A DNA stretch of 64,000 bases from RGIG1918 sp964570895 (lineage in GTDB: Bacteria > Cyanobacteriota > Vampirovibrionia > Gastranaerophilales > Gastranaerophilaceae), in assembly GCA_964570895.1 (NCBI GenBank), contig CAZMZD010000001.1, positions 62,001-126,000 on the forward strand. The letters are read 5' to 3'. The translations under genes were made by a program, and so were the position numbers. The notes beneath the pieces are model-generated. The model did no database searches. It had not been told where the DNA came from and worked only from the letters and a program-made list of their open reading frames with translations. Below, piece by piece: positions 27,210-35,047 of the stretch. Position 1 is the first letter of the stretch, and every line of letters begins with the position of its first letter.

Positions 27210-28160
27210 ATGATTAAAGGTTTACAAGAATATTTAGCTTCAAATAAATGTTTTAAATTGATTTTGGGGGCTAATAACGAAAATTACGATGAGATAACTC
27301 GCCTTGTTGCGCTCTATAGCGCCGCAGGTTGCAGGTTTTTTGATTTGAATGCAAGCAAAGAAGCGCTCCTTGCAGCGCGTCAGGGGCTTGAATATTCAGG
27401 TAAAAAAGATTGTTATTTGTGTATAAGCGTTGGAACAGGCGGTGATAAGCATTTATCAAAATATAAAATTAACGACAAATGCGTTTCTTGCGGCGCTTGC
27501 ATTGAAGTTTGTTTAGAGGGCGCCATTCAAAATGTTTCAGGTAAAATTACGGTTGATGAAAAAAAATGTATCGGCTGCGGAAGGTGCTTAAATGCTTGCT
27601 CTTCAACTGCAATTGACTCTTATCAAAAGCTTTCTGATTGGGATAATTTAGACAAGCTTTTTTCTATGTGTGACTGTGTTGAGTTTCACATGAACTCAAA
27701 TAACCGAGAAGAAATTTTTGAAAAATGGGAATATTTAACCAAAAATTTTGATGGAATGTTGAGCATAAACGCTAGCAGAGTTGAATTTTCAGATAATGAA
27801 TTAATTGAGATTTTGAAAAAAATGGTTTCATATAAGCCTGCAGATGAAGTTATGATTCAAGCTGACGGCATCCCAATGTCTGGCGGAGCGGATAACTATA
27901 ATTCAACTCTTCAGGCTGTTTCTTGTGCGGATTTAATAATTCATTCTAATGTTTGCCCTTATGTTATAACATCAGGCGGCACGAATGCAAAAACCTCTGA
28001 ACTTGCGCGGATGTTAAATGTTCCTCTAAATGGAGTTGCAGTTGGCTCTTATGCAAGAAAAATTGTTAAAGACTTTGTTCGCGAAGATGATTTTCTTGAA
28101 AACGAAGAAAAATTCAAATCTGCTCTTCAAATTGCGCGCGAACTTGTTGAGAGTGTTTAA
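27210..28160 (+). CDS. ldpA: LdpA-like iron-sulfur protein
   Basis: 316 residues. The opening FKLILGANNENYDEITRLVALYSAAGCRFFDLNA closely fits the start of cyanobacterial LdpA (light-dependent period protein), followed by two 4Fe-4S ferredoxin motifs (C91-x2-C94-x2-C97-x3-C101 and C120-x2-C123-x2-C126-x3-C130) and the long C-terminal domain of that family (ADEVMIQADGIPMSGG, SGGTNAKTSELAR). In cyanobacteria LdpA senses redox state and adjusts the KaiABC clock. No kai genes occur here, so the redox-sensing part is the plausible ancestral role. GAGGG precedes the ATG. A HAD gene follows after 2 bases. Confidence 0.85.
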   Translation: MIKGLQEYLASNKCFKLILGANNENYDEITRLVALYSAAGCRFFDLNASKEALLAARQGLEYSGKKDCYLCISVGTGGDKHLSKYKINDKCVSCGACIEVCLEGAIQNVSGKITVDEKKCIGCGRCLNACSSTAIDSYQKLSDWDNLDKLFSMCDCVEFHMNSNNREEIFEKWEYLTKNFDGMLSINASRVEFSDNELIEILKKMVSYKPADEVMIQADGIPMSGGADNYNSTLQAVSCADLIIHSNVCPYVITSGGTNAKTSELARMLNVPLNGVAVGSYARKIVKDFVREDDFLENEEKFKSALQIARELVESV

Positions 28161-28162
28161 TT

Positions 28163-28918
28163 ATGGAAATTTTAGCAAACAACAAAGTTATATTTAAAAA
28201 TATTGATACAATTATATGGGATAAAGACGCCACAATTATTGACGCCAACTCGTTTTGGGCTGAAATTACAAAAAGAAGAGCAGATAAAATTATATCTTAT
28301 TATTCAATTGACGAAAAATTCTACCCTGAAATATGTAAAAATATGGGGCTTGATGTTAAATCTGGAAAGCTCATTCCGCTCTCGCCCGTTGCGGTTTTGT
28401 CGCGCGAAGAAGTTTTAAACTATTTACATAATCTGCTTGTTTCGCTTGGCGTTAATTCAAATAAAGAAAAAAACGATGAACTTTTCTGTGATGTGCACTG
28501 TGAGTTTCAAAAATGCGCGAGCAATTATATTACCCTTTTGCCCTCGGTTAAAACTTTAATTCAAGCTTTTGCAAAAAACGGCTTTAAGCAATTTATAATT
28601 ACATCCGATACAAAAGAAAACGCAATTTTATCTGTTCAAAAATTTGGGCTGGATGGTTACTTTTCAGGGATTTACGGAAAACATGAATTTAGTGAGCCTA
28701 AAAAAACAGGCATTCCGCTTCTTCAGGTTATTAAAGAAAACAATTTGAACCCTGATAACATTTTATGTATAGGTGATGCTGAAATGGATTATTTAATGGC
28801 TAAAAACGCCGGTGTTGGGCAAGTTTTGCTTCTTGGAACGGGGCACACGCCACTTGCCGATTTGCTTACTTTTGTTAACACTGCGTATGATGATTTGAGC
28901 TGCATTGCGGTTAAGTAA
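28163..28918 (+). CDS. HAD-family hydrolase
   Basis: 251 residues. Motif I WDKDATII (Asp nucleophile and D+2), motif II FIITSDTKEN, a Lys in the region SEPKKTGIP, and motif IV IGDAEMDYLMAKNAGV give the full catalytic set of the haloacid dehalogenase superfamily, probably a small-molecule phosphatase. The cap is of the helical C1 type. It begins 2 bases after ldpA and is probably translationally coupled to it; the substrate is unknown. Confidence 0.83.
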   Translation: MEILANNKVIFKNIDTIIWDKDATIIDANSFWAEITKRRADKIISYYSIDEKFYPEICKNMGLDVKSGKLIPLSPVAVLSREEVLNYLHNLLVSLGVNSNKEKNDELFCDVHCEFQKCASNYITLLPSVKTLIQAFAKNGFKQFIITSDTKENAILSVQKFGLDGYFSGIYGKHEFSEPKKTGIPLLQVIKENNLNPDNILCIGDAEMDYLMAKNAGVGQVLLLGTGHTPLADLLTFVNTAYDDLSCIAVK

Positions 28919-28930
28919 TTTGAGGTTTTC

Positions 28931-30079
28931 ATGAAAAAAATATTGAGCTTGATATTTACTTTAATTATTTCAATGCAGTGCGGCATTTGCGCGCAAAATG
29001 TTTCTGTTATTTACATTAACGGCTCAAATAATAATGATGAAAAAATGAAAACTTGGTTTTTTGATGGCATTAACAAGTTTCACCCCGTGCTTAAAAAATA
29101 TGTTGAAGATGATGATTATATGCAAAAATATTTTCTGAAAAATTCAACTCAAATTATAAAAGACACTCCAAACACTGTTTTTTGGGGCGATATGAGCAAA
29201 ACTGAGCTTAGTTACCTGAAAGAAGATTTGGACATTATGGATGTGCTTAGCCCAAAGCTTGCCCAGCTTGTCCGCCGCGCATTCGCGCTTATAATTCACG
29301 ACGCCATTTGGGTTTCGCACGCTAAAAATATGTACCCGATAATCCAACTTTTGCACGATGAAGTTATGTCTGAATATAAAAAAGGCAACCAATCTTTGCT
29401 TATGGGCTACAGCGCCGGAACTTTTGTAACTTATCAGTATTTTATTTATAAACTCCCATATTTGAGTGCGGATAATTTAATTTCAACAATTAATATGGAT
29501 GATGAAACTAAAGAATATCTCAAGCAAGCTGATTTTAAACCCACTTGCCCAGACGCGCTTTTAAATTCAAATCTTGTTTATTTTGGGCTAAAAGACAGCA
29601 TTCACTTCAACACTGATAAAGAATACATGAGGCGCACAGTGTCTAGTTTAAATTCATACACTGACACCTATTGCGCGCCAAAAGATGCGATTAAAGGCAT
29701 TGTGAATTATGCTTGCCCAATTTCGCTTTTTTATTCTGACCCATCAGACCCAAACGCCAGATTTACAAAAATGTATCTTTCGCTTTTTGAATATATTTTT
29801 GAAAATGATATTTTTTGGCTCACTGTTAATTGGGCGGAAGACCCTATGGGCTACCCTGTTTCTAAAAACTTGAATGTGGTGGAGCTGGAAAATGTTATGA
29901 ATACGGAAATTAGCCCTGTGCAAGGCTTCATTTATGATAAATCCGACACGCATTCAAGAAAAACCTTCATCACGGCGCACACAAGCTATTGGAGTCAATC
30001 CAAAAAGTTTTCTAAAGCAATAATTGCAGCCTATAAAGAAGCGCGTGCACTTTTTGAGCTTGATAAAGATGATATCTGA
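28931..30079 (+). CDS. Secreted protein with a GxSxG element
   Basis: 382 residues with a signal peptide ending near CGICAQN. Contains LLMGYSAGTFVTYQYF with S161 in GxSxG, the nucleophile-elbow pattern of alpha/beta hydrolases, preceded by strand VIYINGSNNN. The remaining triad residues cannot be assigned with confidence, though late His residues occur (DTHSRKTFITAHTSYW). A lipase or esterase is possible. GAGG precedes the ATG, 12 bases after the HAD gene. Confidence 0.6.
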   Translation: MKKILSLIFTLIISMQCGICAQNVSVIYINGSNNNDEKMKTWFFDGINKFHPVLKKYVEDDDYMQKYFLKNSTQIIKDTPNTVFWGDMSKTELSYLKEDLDIMDVLSPKLAQLVRRAFALIIHDAIWVSHAKNMYPIIQLLHDEVMSEYKKGNQSLLMGYSAGTFVTYQYFIYKLPYLSADNLISTINMDDETKEYLKQADFKPTCPDALLNSNLVYFGLKDSIHFNTDKEYMRRTVSSLNSYTDTYCAPKDAIKGIVNYACPISLFYSDPSDPNARFTKMYLSLFEYIFENDIFWLTVNWAEDPMGYPVSKNLNVVELENVMNTEISPVQGFIYDKSDTHSRKTFITAHTSYWSQSKKFSKAIIAAYKEARALFELDKDDI

Positions 30080-30138
30080 TTTAAGATTGTATATTTAGTT
30101 TGTTTTTGCTACATTTTTAATTATCGCATTGGAATTTT

Positions 30139-31389
30139 ATGAAAAAGATAATTCAAATATATAGCAATTCAAATTTAATTATTAGAATATTTTTAGGCAT
30201 AGTTTTGGGCGCAGTTTTTGCGCTTGTCATTCCTAAATTTCAATTTGTTTCAGTCTTTGGTTTGCTTTTTATTGGCGCCCTTAAATCTATTGCACCTGTT
30301 TTAGTGTTTGTTCTTATAATAAGCTCGCTTGCAAACGCCAAGGTTGGAAATAATGACGCAAGAAAATATAAAACAATTGTTTTCTTGTATATTTCAAGTA
30401 TGTTTTTATCGGCTCTTGTCGGCATTCTTGCAAGCTTCATGTTTCCTGTAACGCTCAAATTAACCGGTGTTTCAAACAGTTTTGTGGCACCTGAAGGCAT
30501 TTCAGAGGTTCTTGTTTCCATTCTTACAAACATCGTTTCAAACCCAATCAATGCGCTTGCGGAAGCGAATTATATCAGCATTTTATTTTGGTCTGTGATT
30601 ATTGGCTTCACCCTTAAAAATATTGCCAAAAGCACGACTAAAGACTTTTTTAAAGATTTATCCGCAGTTATGACAAAAGTTGTTCGCGGAATTATAAACT
30701 GTGCCCCTTTTGGGATTATGGGGCTTGTTTTTCAAGCGGTGACTGAAAACGGTATACAAATATTTGGCGAATACGCAAAACTTCTTGTTGTGCTTGTCGC
30801 TTCGCTTAGCTTTGTGGCGCTTGTGGTTGAGCCGTTTTTATCTTTCTTGTTTATAAGAAGAAACCCGTATCCGCTTGTGTTCACTGCGCTTCGCGATAGC
30901 GGTATTACAGCATTTTTCACAAGAAGTTCTGCCGCCAATTTGCCTGTAAACATGGAAGTTTGCGAAAAATTAGGTTTGGATAAAAGTTTTTATTCAATTT
31001 CTCTGCCCCTCGGCGCTGCAATTAACACAAACGGCGCTGCGGTTACAATTTCAATTATGTCGCTTGCAACCGTGCACACTCTTGGTGTCCAAGTCGATAT
31101 TCCAACGGCTTTCATTCTTTCAATCCTTGTTACTTTTGCGGCTTGTGGCGCGTCTGGCGTTGCGGGCGGTTCATTGCTTTTAATTCCGATGGCTTGCTCG
31201 CTTTTTGGAATTGGAAGTGATATTTCAATGCAGGTTGTTGCAATCGGCTTTATTGTGGGCGTTATACAAGACTCTTTTGAAACCGCAATTAACTCTTCAA
31301 GCGATGTTATTTATACGGCAACCGCTGAATATCATGACAATTTAATGTCTGAAAAAGCTTGTGAAAATCGCGAAAATGGTGTGAATTAA
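30139..31389 (+). CDS. sstT: Serine/threonine:Na+ symporter
   Basis: Dicarboxylate/amino-acid:cation symporter family (DAACS). 416 residues with eight membrane helices and two re-entrant hairpins. The segments TRSSAANLPVNMEVCEKLGL and LPLGAAINTNGAAVTI are the serine-rich hairpin and the NMxGx-type helix in the form found in SstT. It imports serine and threonine with sodium, which fits an anaerobe that also has a Na+-pumping decarboxylase. Transcribed alone, GGAA before the ATG. Confidence 0.88.
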   Translation: MKKIIQIYSNSNLIIRIFLGIVLGAVFALVIPKFQFVSVFGLLFIGALKSIAPVLVFVLIISSLANAKVGNNDARKYKTIVFLYISSMFLSALVGILASFMFPVTLKLTGVSNSFVAPEGISEVLVSILTNIVSNPINALAEANYISILFWSVIIGFTLKNIAKSTTKDFFKDLSAVMTKVVRGIINCAPFGIMGLVFQAVTENGIQIFGEYAKLLVVLVASLSFVALVVEPFLSFLFIRRNPYPLVFTALRDSGITAFFTRSSAANLPVNMEVCEKLGLDKSFYSISLPLGAAINTNGAAVTISIMSLATVHTLGVQVDIPTAFILSILVTFAACGASGVAGGSLLLIPMACSLFGIGSDISMQVVAIGFIVGVIQDSFETAINSSSDVIYTATAEYHDNLMSEKACENRENGVN

Positions 31390-31414
31390 TTTTGCGCCAA
31401 TATTTGCAACGTTT

Positions 31415-33229
31415 TTAAACAGCAGTTTCTTCAAGGTGTTTAAATTGCATATCGTAAAGCGTTTTATAATTTCCATTTTCGATTTTTAACAACTCTTCAT
31501 GCTTTCCGACTTCTGCTATTTTTCCATCCATAATAACTGCAATTTTGTCTGCGTCTTTAATTGTTGAAAGCCTATGTGCAATTGTGAAAACAGTCTTATT
31601 TTTAATTAAGTTTTGAAGAGCTTTTTGAACAACTGCTTCTGATTTGTTATCAAGCGCGCTTGTTGCTTCATCTAAAATCAAAATTGGTGCGTTTTTAATT
31701 ATTGCTCTTGCGATTGCAATTCTTTGCCTTTGCCCGCCTGAAAGCGATACACCCATTTCTGCAAGGTTTGTATTTATTCCATCTTCAAGTTCTGCAATAA
31801 CATCTTCAAGATGAGCCAATTTGATTGCATTTTCAAGTTCCGCGCTTGTTGCGTTTGGTTTTCCAAGCATTATATTTTCTTTGATCGTGCCTGTGAATAT
31901 AAAATTGTCTTGAAAAACTTCTGCAATGTTTTCTCTTAGGCTTTTTAGTGAGTAGTCTTTAATATCAACGTCATCAATTGTGATTTTGCCTTGCGTGCAA
32001 TCGTAAAAGCGCGGAATAAGGTTAACTGCTGTGGATTTTCCGCCGCCGGAGTTACCTACAAAAGCAACAACTTCGCCACATTTCGCCTCTAAGTTAATGT
32101 TGTTTAATACGGGTTTTCCTTCTTCGTATTCAAAACAAACATTTTCGAATTTAACAGAATTTTTAATTTCTTTAAGTTCTATTGGGTTTTCTTTATCGGT
32201 TATTTTTGCTTCAATTGCAAATAATTCAAAAACACGGCTCATTGCAACGAAAACATTTTGTAAATTCGTTGTCACTCTTCCGAGGTCTTTCACGGGTTTA
32301 TATAGCAATAGCAAGGATGTTACAAAGCTTGCAAAAGAGCCTGTTGTCATTTCGCCGTTAATAATCAAGGTGTTCCCAAAATGCAACACAAGTGCAACCC
32401 CAACGCTTGCAATCATATACATCAATGGTGACATCCAAGTTGACCTTTTCACAAGCGACATGCTAATGTCAAAGCTTTCTCTGATTTGGCTGTTGAATTT
32501 AGCTCTAAGTTTATCTTGCAAATTGTAGCCTGTCATAATTTTATTGCCATGGAAGGTTTCGTTCAAGTTTGTTGTTATTCCGCCCACCACAACAGTGTTT
32601 GCGTTAGATGTTTTCTTAATTCTTTTCCTTATTAATGCCACCGGTAAAAACGCACAACATAAAACAACAACGCCCACAATTGCAAGTTTCCATGAGCTCA
32701 TAATAAGCACTGCAATAAGCCCAAAAGAGCTTGTGGCTGATGTTGCAAGAGATTTTAAATTATCAATAAAAGTTCTTGAAGCGGCGTCCGGATCGTTTAA
32801 AAACCTTTGAACGACAAGGCCGGATGAATTTACATCATAAAAGTAGCTGTCAAATGATGTTAGTTTTTTAAATAAATCGCATTTGATTGTGTTTGAAATT
32901 GTTTGACTTATCCAATCTGCAAGATATCCGTTCAAATACTTTAAGAGCCCTTGAACGCCTGCAAAAATCACAATACCAACAGGAATTACTGCGGCAAGTA
33001 TATCGCGCGTCAACGTGAAACCTGCGATAACCATTGTTTTTCCGTCAATTACAACGTCTATATATGGCTTAAGTGCAAACGCGGTTACGCCATCTAACAG
33101 CCCAAGCGGCATTGCAACAAGAAATGCAATCACAATTCTTGGAATTAACGGCTTGATATACGGAAAAATTTTTTTCGTCAGATATACATAGTCAAATGCT
33201 GTATTTGTTGATATTTTTGATAAATCCAT
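31415..33229 (-). CDS. MsbA-like ABC exporter (fused membrane and ATPase domains)
   Basis: 604 residues: six transmembrane helices (about 30-330) followed by an ATPase domain with Walker A GNSGGGKS, signature LSGGQRQR, Walker B ILILDEATSALD and switch IAHRLSTI. Length and organisation fit lipid A flippase MsbA and related lipid/peptide exporters. lpxB is encoded in the same window, so an MsbA role is reasonable, although not proven. GAGG precedes the ATG; it lies 14 bases after the NUDIX gene and is co-transcribed with it. Confidence 0.85.
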   Translation of the reverse strand: MDLSKISTNTAFDYVYLTKKIFPYIKPLIPRIVIAFLVAMPLGLLDGVTAFALKPYIDVVIDGKTMVIAGFTLTRDILAAVIPVGIVIFAGVQGLLKYLNGYLADWISQTISNTIKCDLFKKLTSFDSYFYDVNSSGLVVQRFLNDPDAASRTFIDNLKSLATSATSSFGLIAVLIMSSWKLAIVGVVVLCCAFLPVALIRKRIKKTSNANTVVVGGITTNLNETFHGNKIMTGYNLQDKLRAKFNSQIRESFDISMSLVKRSTWMSPLMYMIASVGVALVLHFGNTLIINGEMTTGSFASFVTSLLLLYKPVKDLGRVTTNLQNVFVAMSRVFELFAIEAKITDKENPIELKEIKNSVKFENVCFEYEEGKPVLNNINLEAKCGEVVAFVGNSGGGKSTAVNLIPRFYDCTQGKITIDDVDIKDYSLKSLRENIAEVFQDNFIFTGTIKENIMLGKPNATSAELENAIKLAHLEDVIAELEDGINTNLAEMGVSLSGGQRQRIAIARAIIKNAPILILDEATSALDNKSEAVVQKALQNLIKNKTVFTIAHRLSTIKDADKIAVIMDGKIAEVGKHEELLKIENGNYKTLYDMQFKHLEETAV

Positions 33230-33243
33230 CTTAAAACCTCTTT

Positions 33244-33783
33244 TTATTTATTGTCGCACAAAAATAAAAATAAACTTGCAAGCGTTTGCGCGCCAAGAGT
33301 GTTTCCCTCTTTTTCTTCGTTTTTGAGCCAAGAACTTAGCTCTGAAATGTTAACATATTCAATTTTTTGAATAACTCCGCCATCTGTCACAGGTTTTGAA
33401 ACAATTTCGTCGCTTGAGATATCCGCCCTATAAACAGCTGAAATTTCATCGGTTAGCCCTGCTGATGAAGTCAAAGACCCGCACAAAAGCTTGATATCAT
33501 CCGCCACAAGCCCCGTTTCTTCAAGAAGCTCTCTTTTAGCGCATTCAATCAAAGTTTCGTTTTTGTTTTCATCTTGCGATAAGCCTGCCGGAAGTTCGAT
33601 ATTATAGCCCATGTAGCCTTCTGATGTGAGCGGCGGTCTTTTTGTTTTTAAAAATAAAATCTTTTCGTTTTTAATTACAGGAATTATTATCACAATTTTT
33701 CCTGAATTGCCCCTGTGTGCGTAATACCAAGATTTTTCGCCTTCTCTAAGTTCTAAAAATTTTGTTTTATATAATGTTTTCAT
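33244..33783 (-). CDS. NUDIX hydrolase, ADP-ribose pyrophosphatase-like
   Basis: 179 residues. An intact Nudix box GLSQDENKNETLIECAKRELLEETG (shown here only as its key core RELLEETG) lies near residue 80-100, preceded by ELPAG, the arrangement of ADP-ribose/nucleotide-sugar pyrophosphatases. Likely a housekeeping clean-up enzyme. No Shine-Dalgarno: the ATG is 7 bases after a consensus TATAAT. First gene of a two-gene unit with the ABC exporter. Confidence 0.83.
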   Translation of the reverse strand: MKTLYKTKFLELREGEKSWYYAHRGNSGKIVIIIPVIKNEKILFLKTKRPPLTSEGYMGYNIELPAGLSQDENKNETLIECAKRELLEETGLVADDIKLLCGSLTSSAGLTDEISAVYRADISSDEIVSKPVTDGGVIQKIEYVNISELSSWLKNEEKEGNTLGAQTLASLFLFLCDNK

Positions 33784-33790
33784 GGGTTCT

Positions 33791-33796
33791 ATTATA
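33791..33796 (-). promoter_or_regulatory. -10 box of NUDIX gene, leaderless type
   Basis: Consensus TATAAT on the minus strand (33796-33791), 7 bases before the ATG at 33783. A -35 is poorly defined (TTCAAC at 17 bases). Confidence 0.5.
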
Positions 33797-33828
33797 ACAT
33801 TTTTGCGTTTTGGGTTGAAATTTGTTAC

Positions 33829-33852
33829 AAAAAAACGGGGAATAAATCCCCG
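33829..33852 (-). terminator. Terminator of the coiled-coil protein gene
   Basis: Minus-strand stem CGGGGA / TCCCCG with a 5-base loop followed by seven T. Located 29 bases after the stop at 33881. Confidence 0.9.
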
Positions 33853-33880
33853 AAAATCATGTAGTTTTTCTTGATAAAAC

Positions 33881-34513
33881 TTATAATTTTAAAGCACTTG
33901 TTAGTGTTTGCAAAATAACGTTGTTTAAATTTTCTGTTAAATTGCTTGTTGAGCTGCTTGAAGATGAGGCTGCAGTTTGTGCGTTTTTGCTTGAAGTTGC
34001 CGAGCTTCCAAGCGCTGTTGATAATACTTGATTTTGATAACTGTTTAAAAAATTTAAATAGTTGTATCTGTTTGCAAGTTCGCCGGACACTAGTTCGCTT
34101 TCTTTTGCGGTCAAATCTTCTGATAATGCTGCCACGGAATCTGCTCTTTTATCTTCGATTTTTGATAATTTATCCAAGAAAATGGAATTGTCCAAATTGC
34201 CGAACCTTTGCGCCACATCATTTTGCAAATCTTTCAGCATTGGCGAATAAACATCATTAATTTTTTTAATTCCGCTTTCTTTGTATGCGTTAATTTGATT
34301 GCTTAATGATTTTATCGTGTCTTCTGAAAATACGTTAATATTTTTCAAGTTTTCAGCAAATTCTTTTTCAGCATAATCATACGCAAGCTTCTCCCACTCA
34401 CTCATGTTGTAATTTGTTGTTTGATTGCCGTGTTTGTCTGTCACGGTTGTTAATTTTGGCTTACCGTTGATATTGGTTGTTGCCACAGTAGTTGATTTTT
34501 TGGTTTTTGACAT
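33881..34513 (-). CDS. Unknown protein, helical/coiled, Ser-rich tail
   Basis: 210 residues, no signal peptide or membrane segment. A Thr/Lys-rich, repeat-like start (TTVATTNINGKPKLTTVTDK), a long helical middle with heptad character (about 45-150) and a tail of Ala/Ser runs (SSKNAQTAASSSSSSTSN). I do not recognise a family; the composition recalls structural or surface-appendage proteins. A strong AAGGAG Shine-Dalgarno is embedded in a perfect 18-bp palindrome. Flanked by a terminator below and a 0.5 kb repeat-filled gap above. Confidence 0.65.
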   Translation of the reverse strand: MSKTKKSTTVATTNINGKPKLTTVTDKHGNQTTNYNMSEWEKLAYDYAEKEFAENLKNINVFSEDTIKSLSNQINAYKESGIKKINDVYSPMLKDLQNDVAQRFGNLDNSIFLDKLSKIEDKRADSVAALSEDLTAKESELVSGELANRYNYLNFLNSYQNQVLSTALGSSATSSKNAQTAASSSSSSTSNLTENLNNVILQTLTSALKL

Positions 34514-34519
34514 TTTCTT

Positions 34520-34537
34520 CTCCTTATTAATAAGGAG
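34520..34537 (-). promoter_or_regulatory. Perfect palindrome containing the Shine-Dalgarno
   Basis: CTCCTTATTAATAAGGAG is an 18-bp perfect palindrome. On the minus strand its last half is the AAGGAG that directs translation from 34513. In RNA it can fold as a 7-bp stem with a TTAA loop and hide the ribosome site; in DNA it could be a repressor site. Confidence 0.7.
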
Positions 34538-34599
34538 TGAAAAATCGATTGTTTGGTTCGCTAATTTAATATTAACAGATTTTATAATTTTGTATATAC

Positions 34600-35047
34600 G
34601 TAGAAATACCTAGACGAGCGCAGAAAATTTTTAGCAAAATTTGTTTTTTGCAAAAATTTTCAAGTGAGTCTTTAGGATGTGAGAGTTAGCACAGCGCGGA
34701 TGACGCGGTGGGCAAACTCGACACTGGACTACGTACAAGCGAAGCTCGAGTTTTGGCACTATGCACTAGATTTTAACGAGCGGATTTTTGGTAGAACGAA
34801 GTGTAAAAAACTGTCATGCTGAACTTGCCTCCTTTTGCTGAAATCTATCGATTTCGTGCAAAATGGGTCCTCTAGGAGCGGTTTCAGCATCTTGTAAGCT
34901 AATGAAGTTCAACATCGTTTATTGTGCCTCTAAGCCTGCAAGATCCTGAAATAAATTCAGGATGACTATTTTATTGTATTGTGTTGCGACTAAGGCCTGT
35001 AGCTCGTAGCTGCAGGGTGCGTTTATGTGCACCATAGAGCTAAATCC
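34600..35047. repeat. Intergenic region built of nested inverted repeats
   Basis: No coding frame is supported in the 534 bases between 34514 and 35047. Visible inverted repeats: ATGCTGAA (34816-34823) with TTCAGCAT (34883-34890), enclosing a second hairpin (34833-34845 with 34850-34863); ATGCTGAACTT (34816-34826) also pairs with AAGTTCAACAT (34905-34915), competing with the first; ATCCTGAA / TTCAGGAT with a 5-base loop (34943-34963); CCTGTAGCT / AGCTGCAGG (34996-35016); GGTGC / GCACC (35016-35033). The local base composition is visibly less A+T-rich than neighbouring spacers. It may be a dispersed palindromic element or a structured RNA. Confidence 0.6.

Noticed and set aside
34816..35033. 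Repeated palindromes considered as a CRISPR array
   Set aside because: Repeat units differ in sequence and spacing and there are no cas genes.
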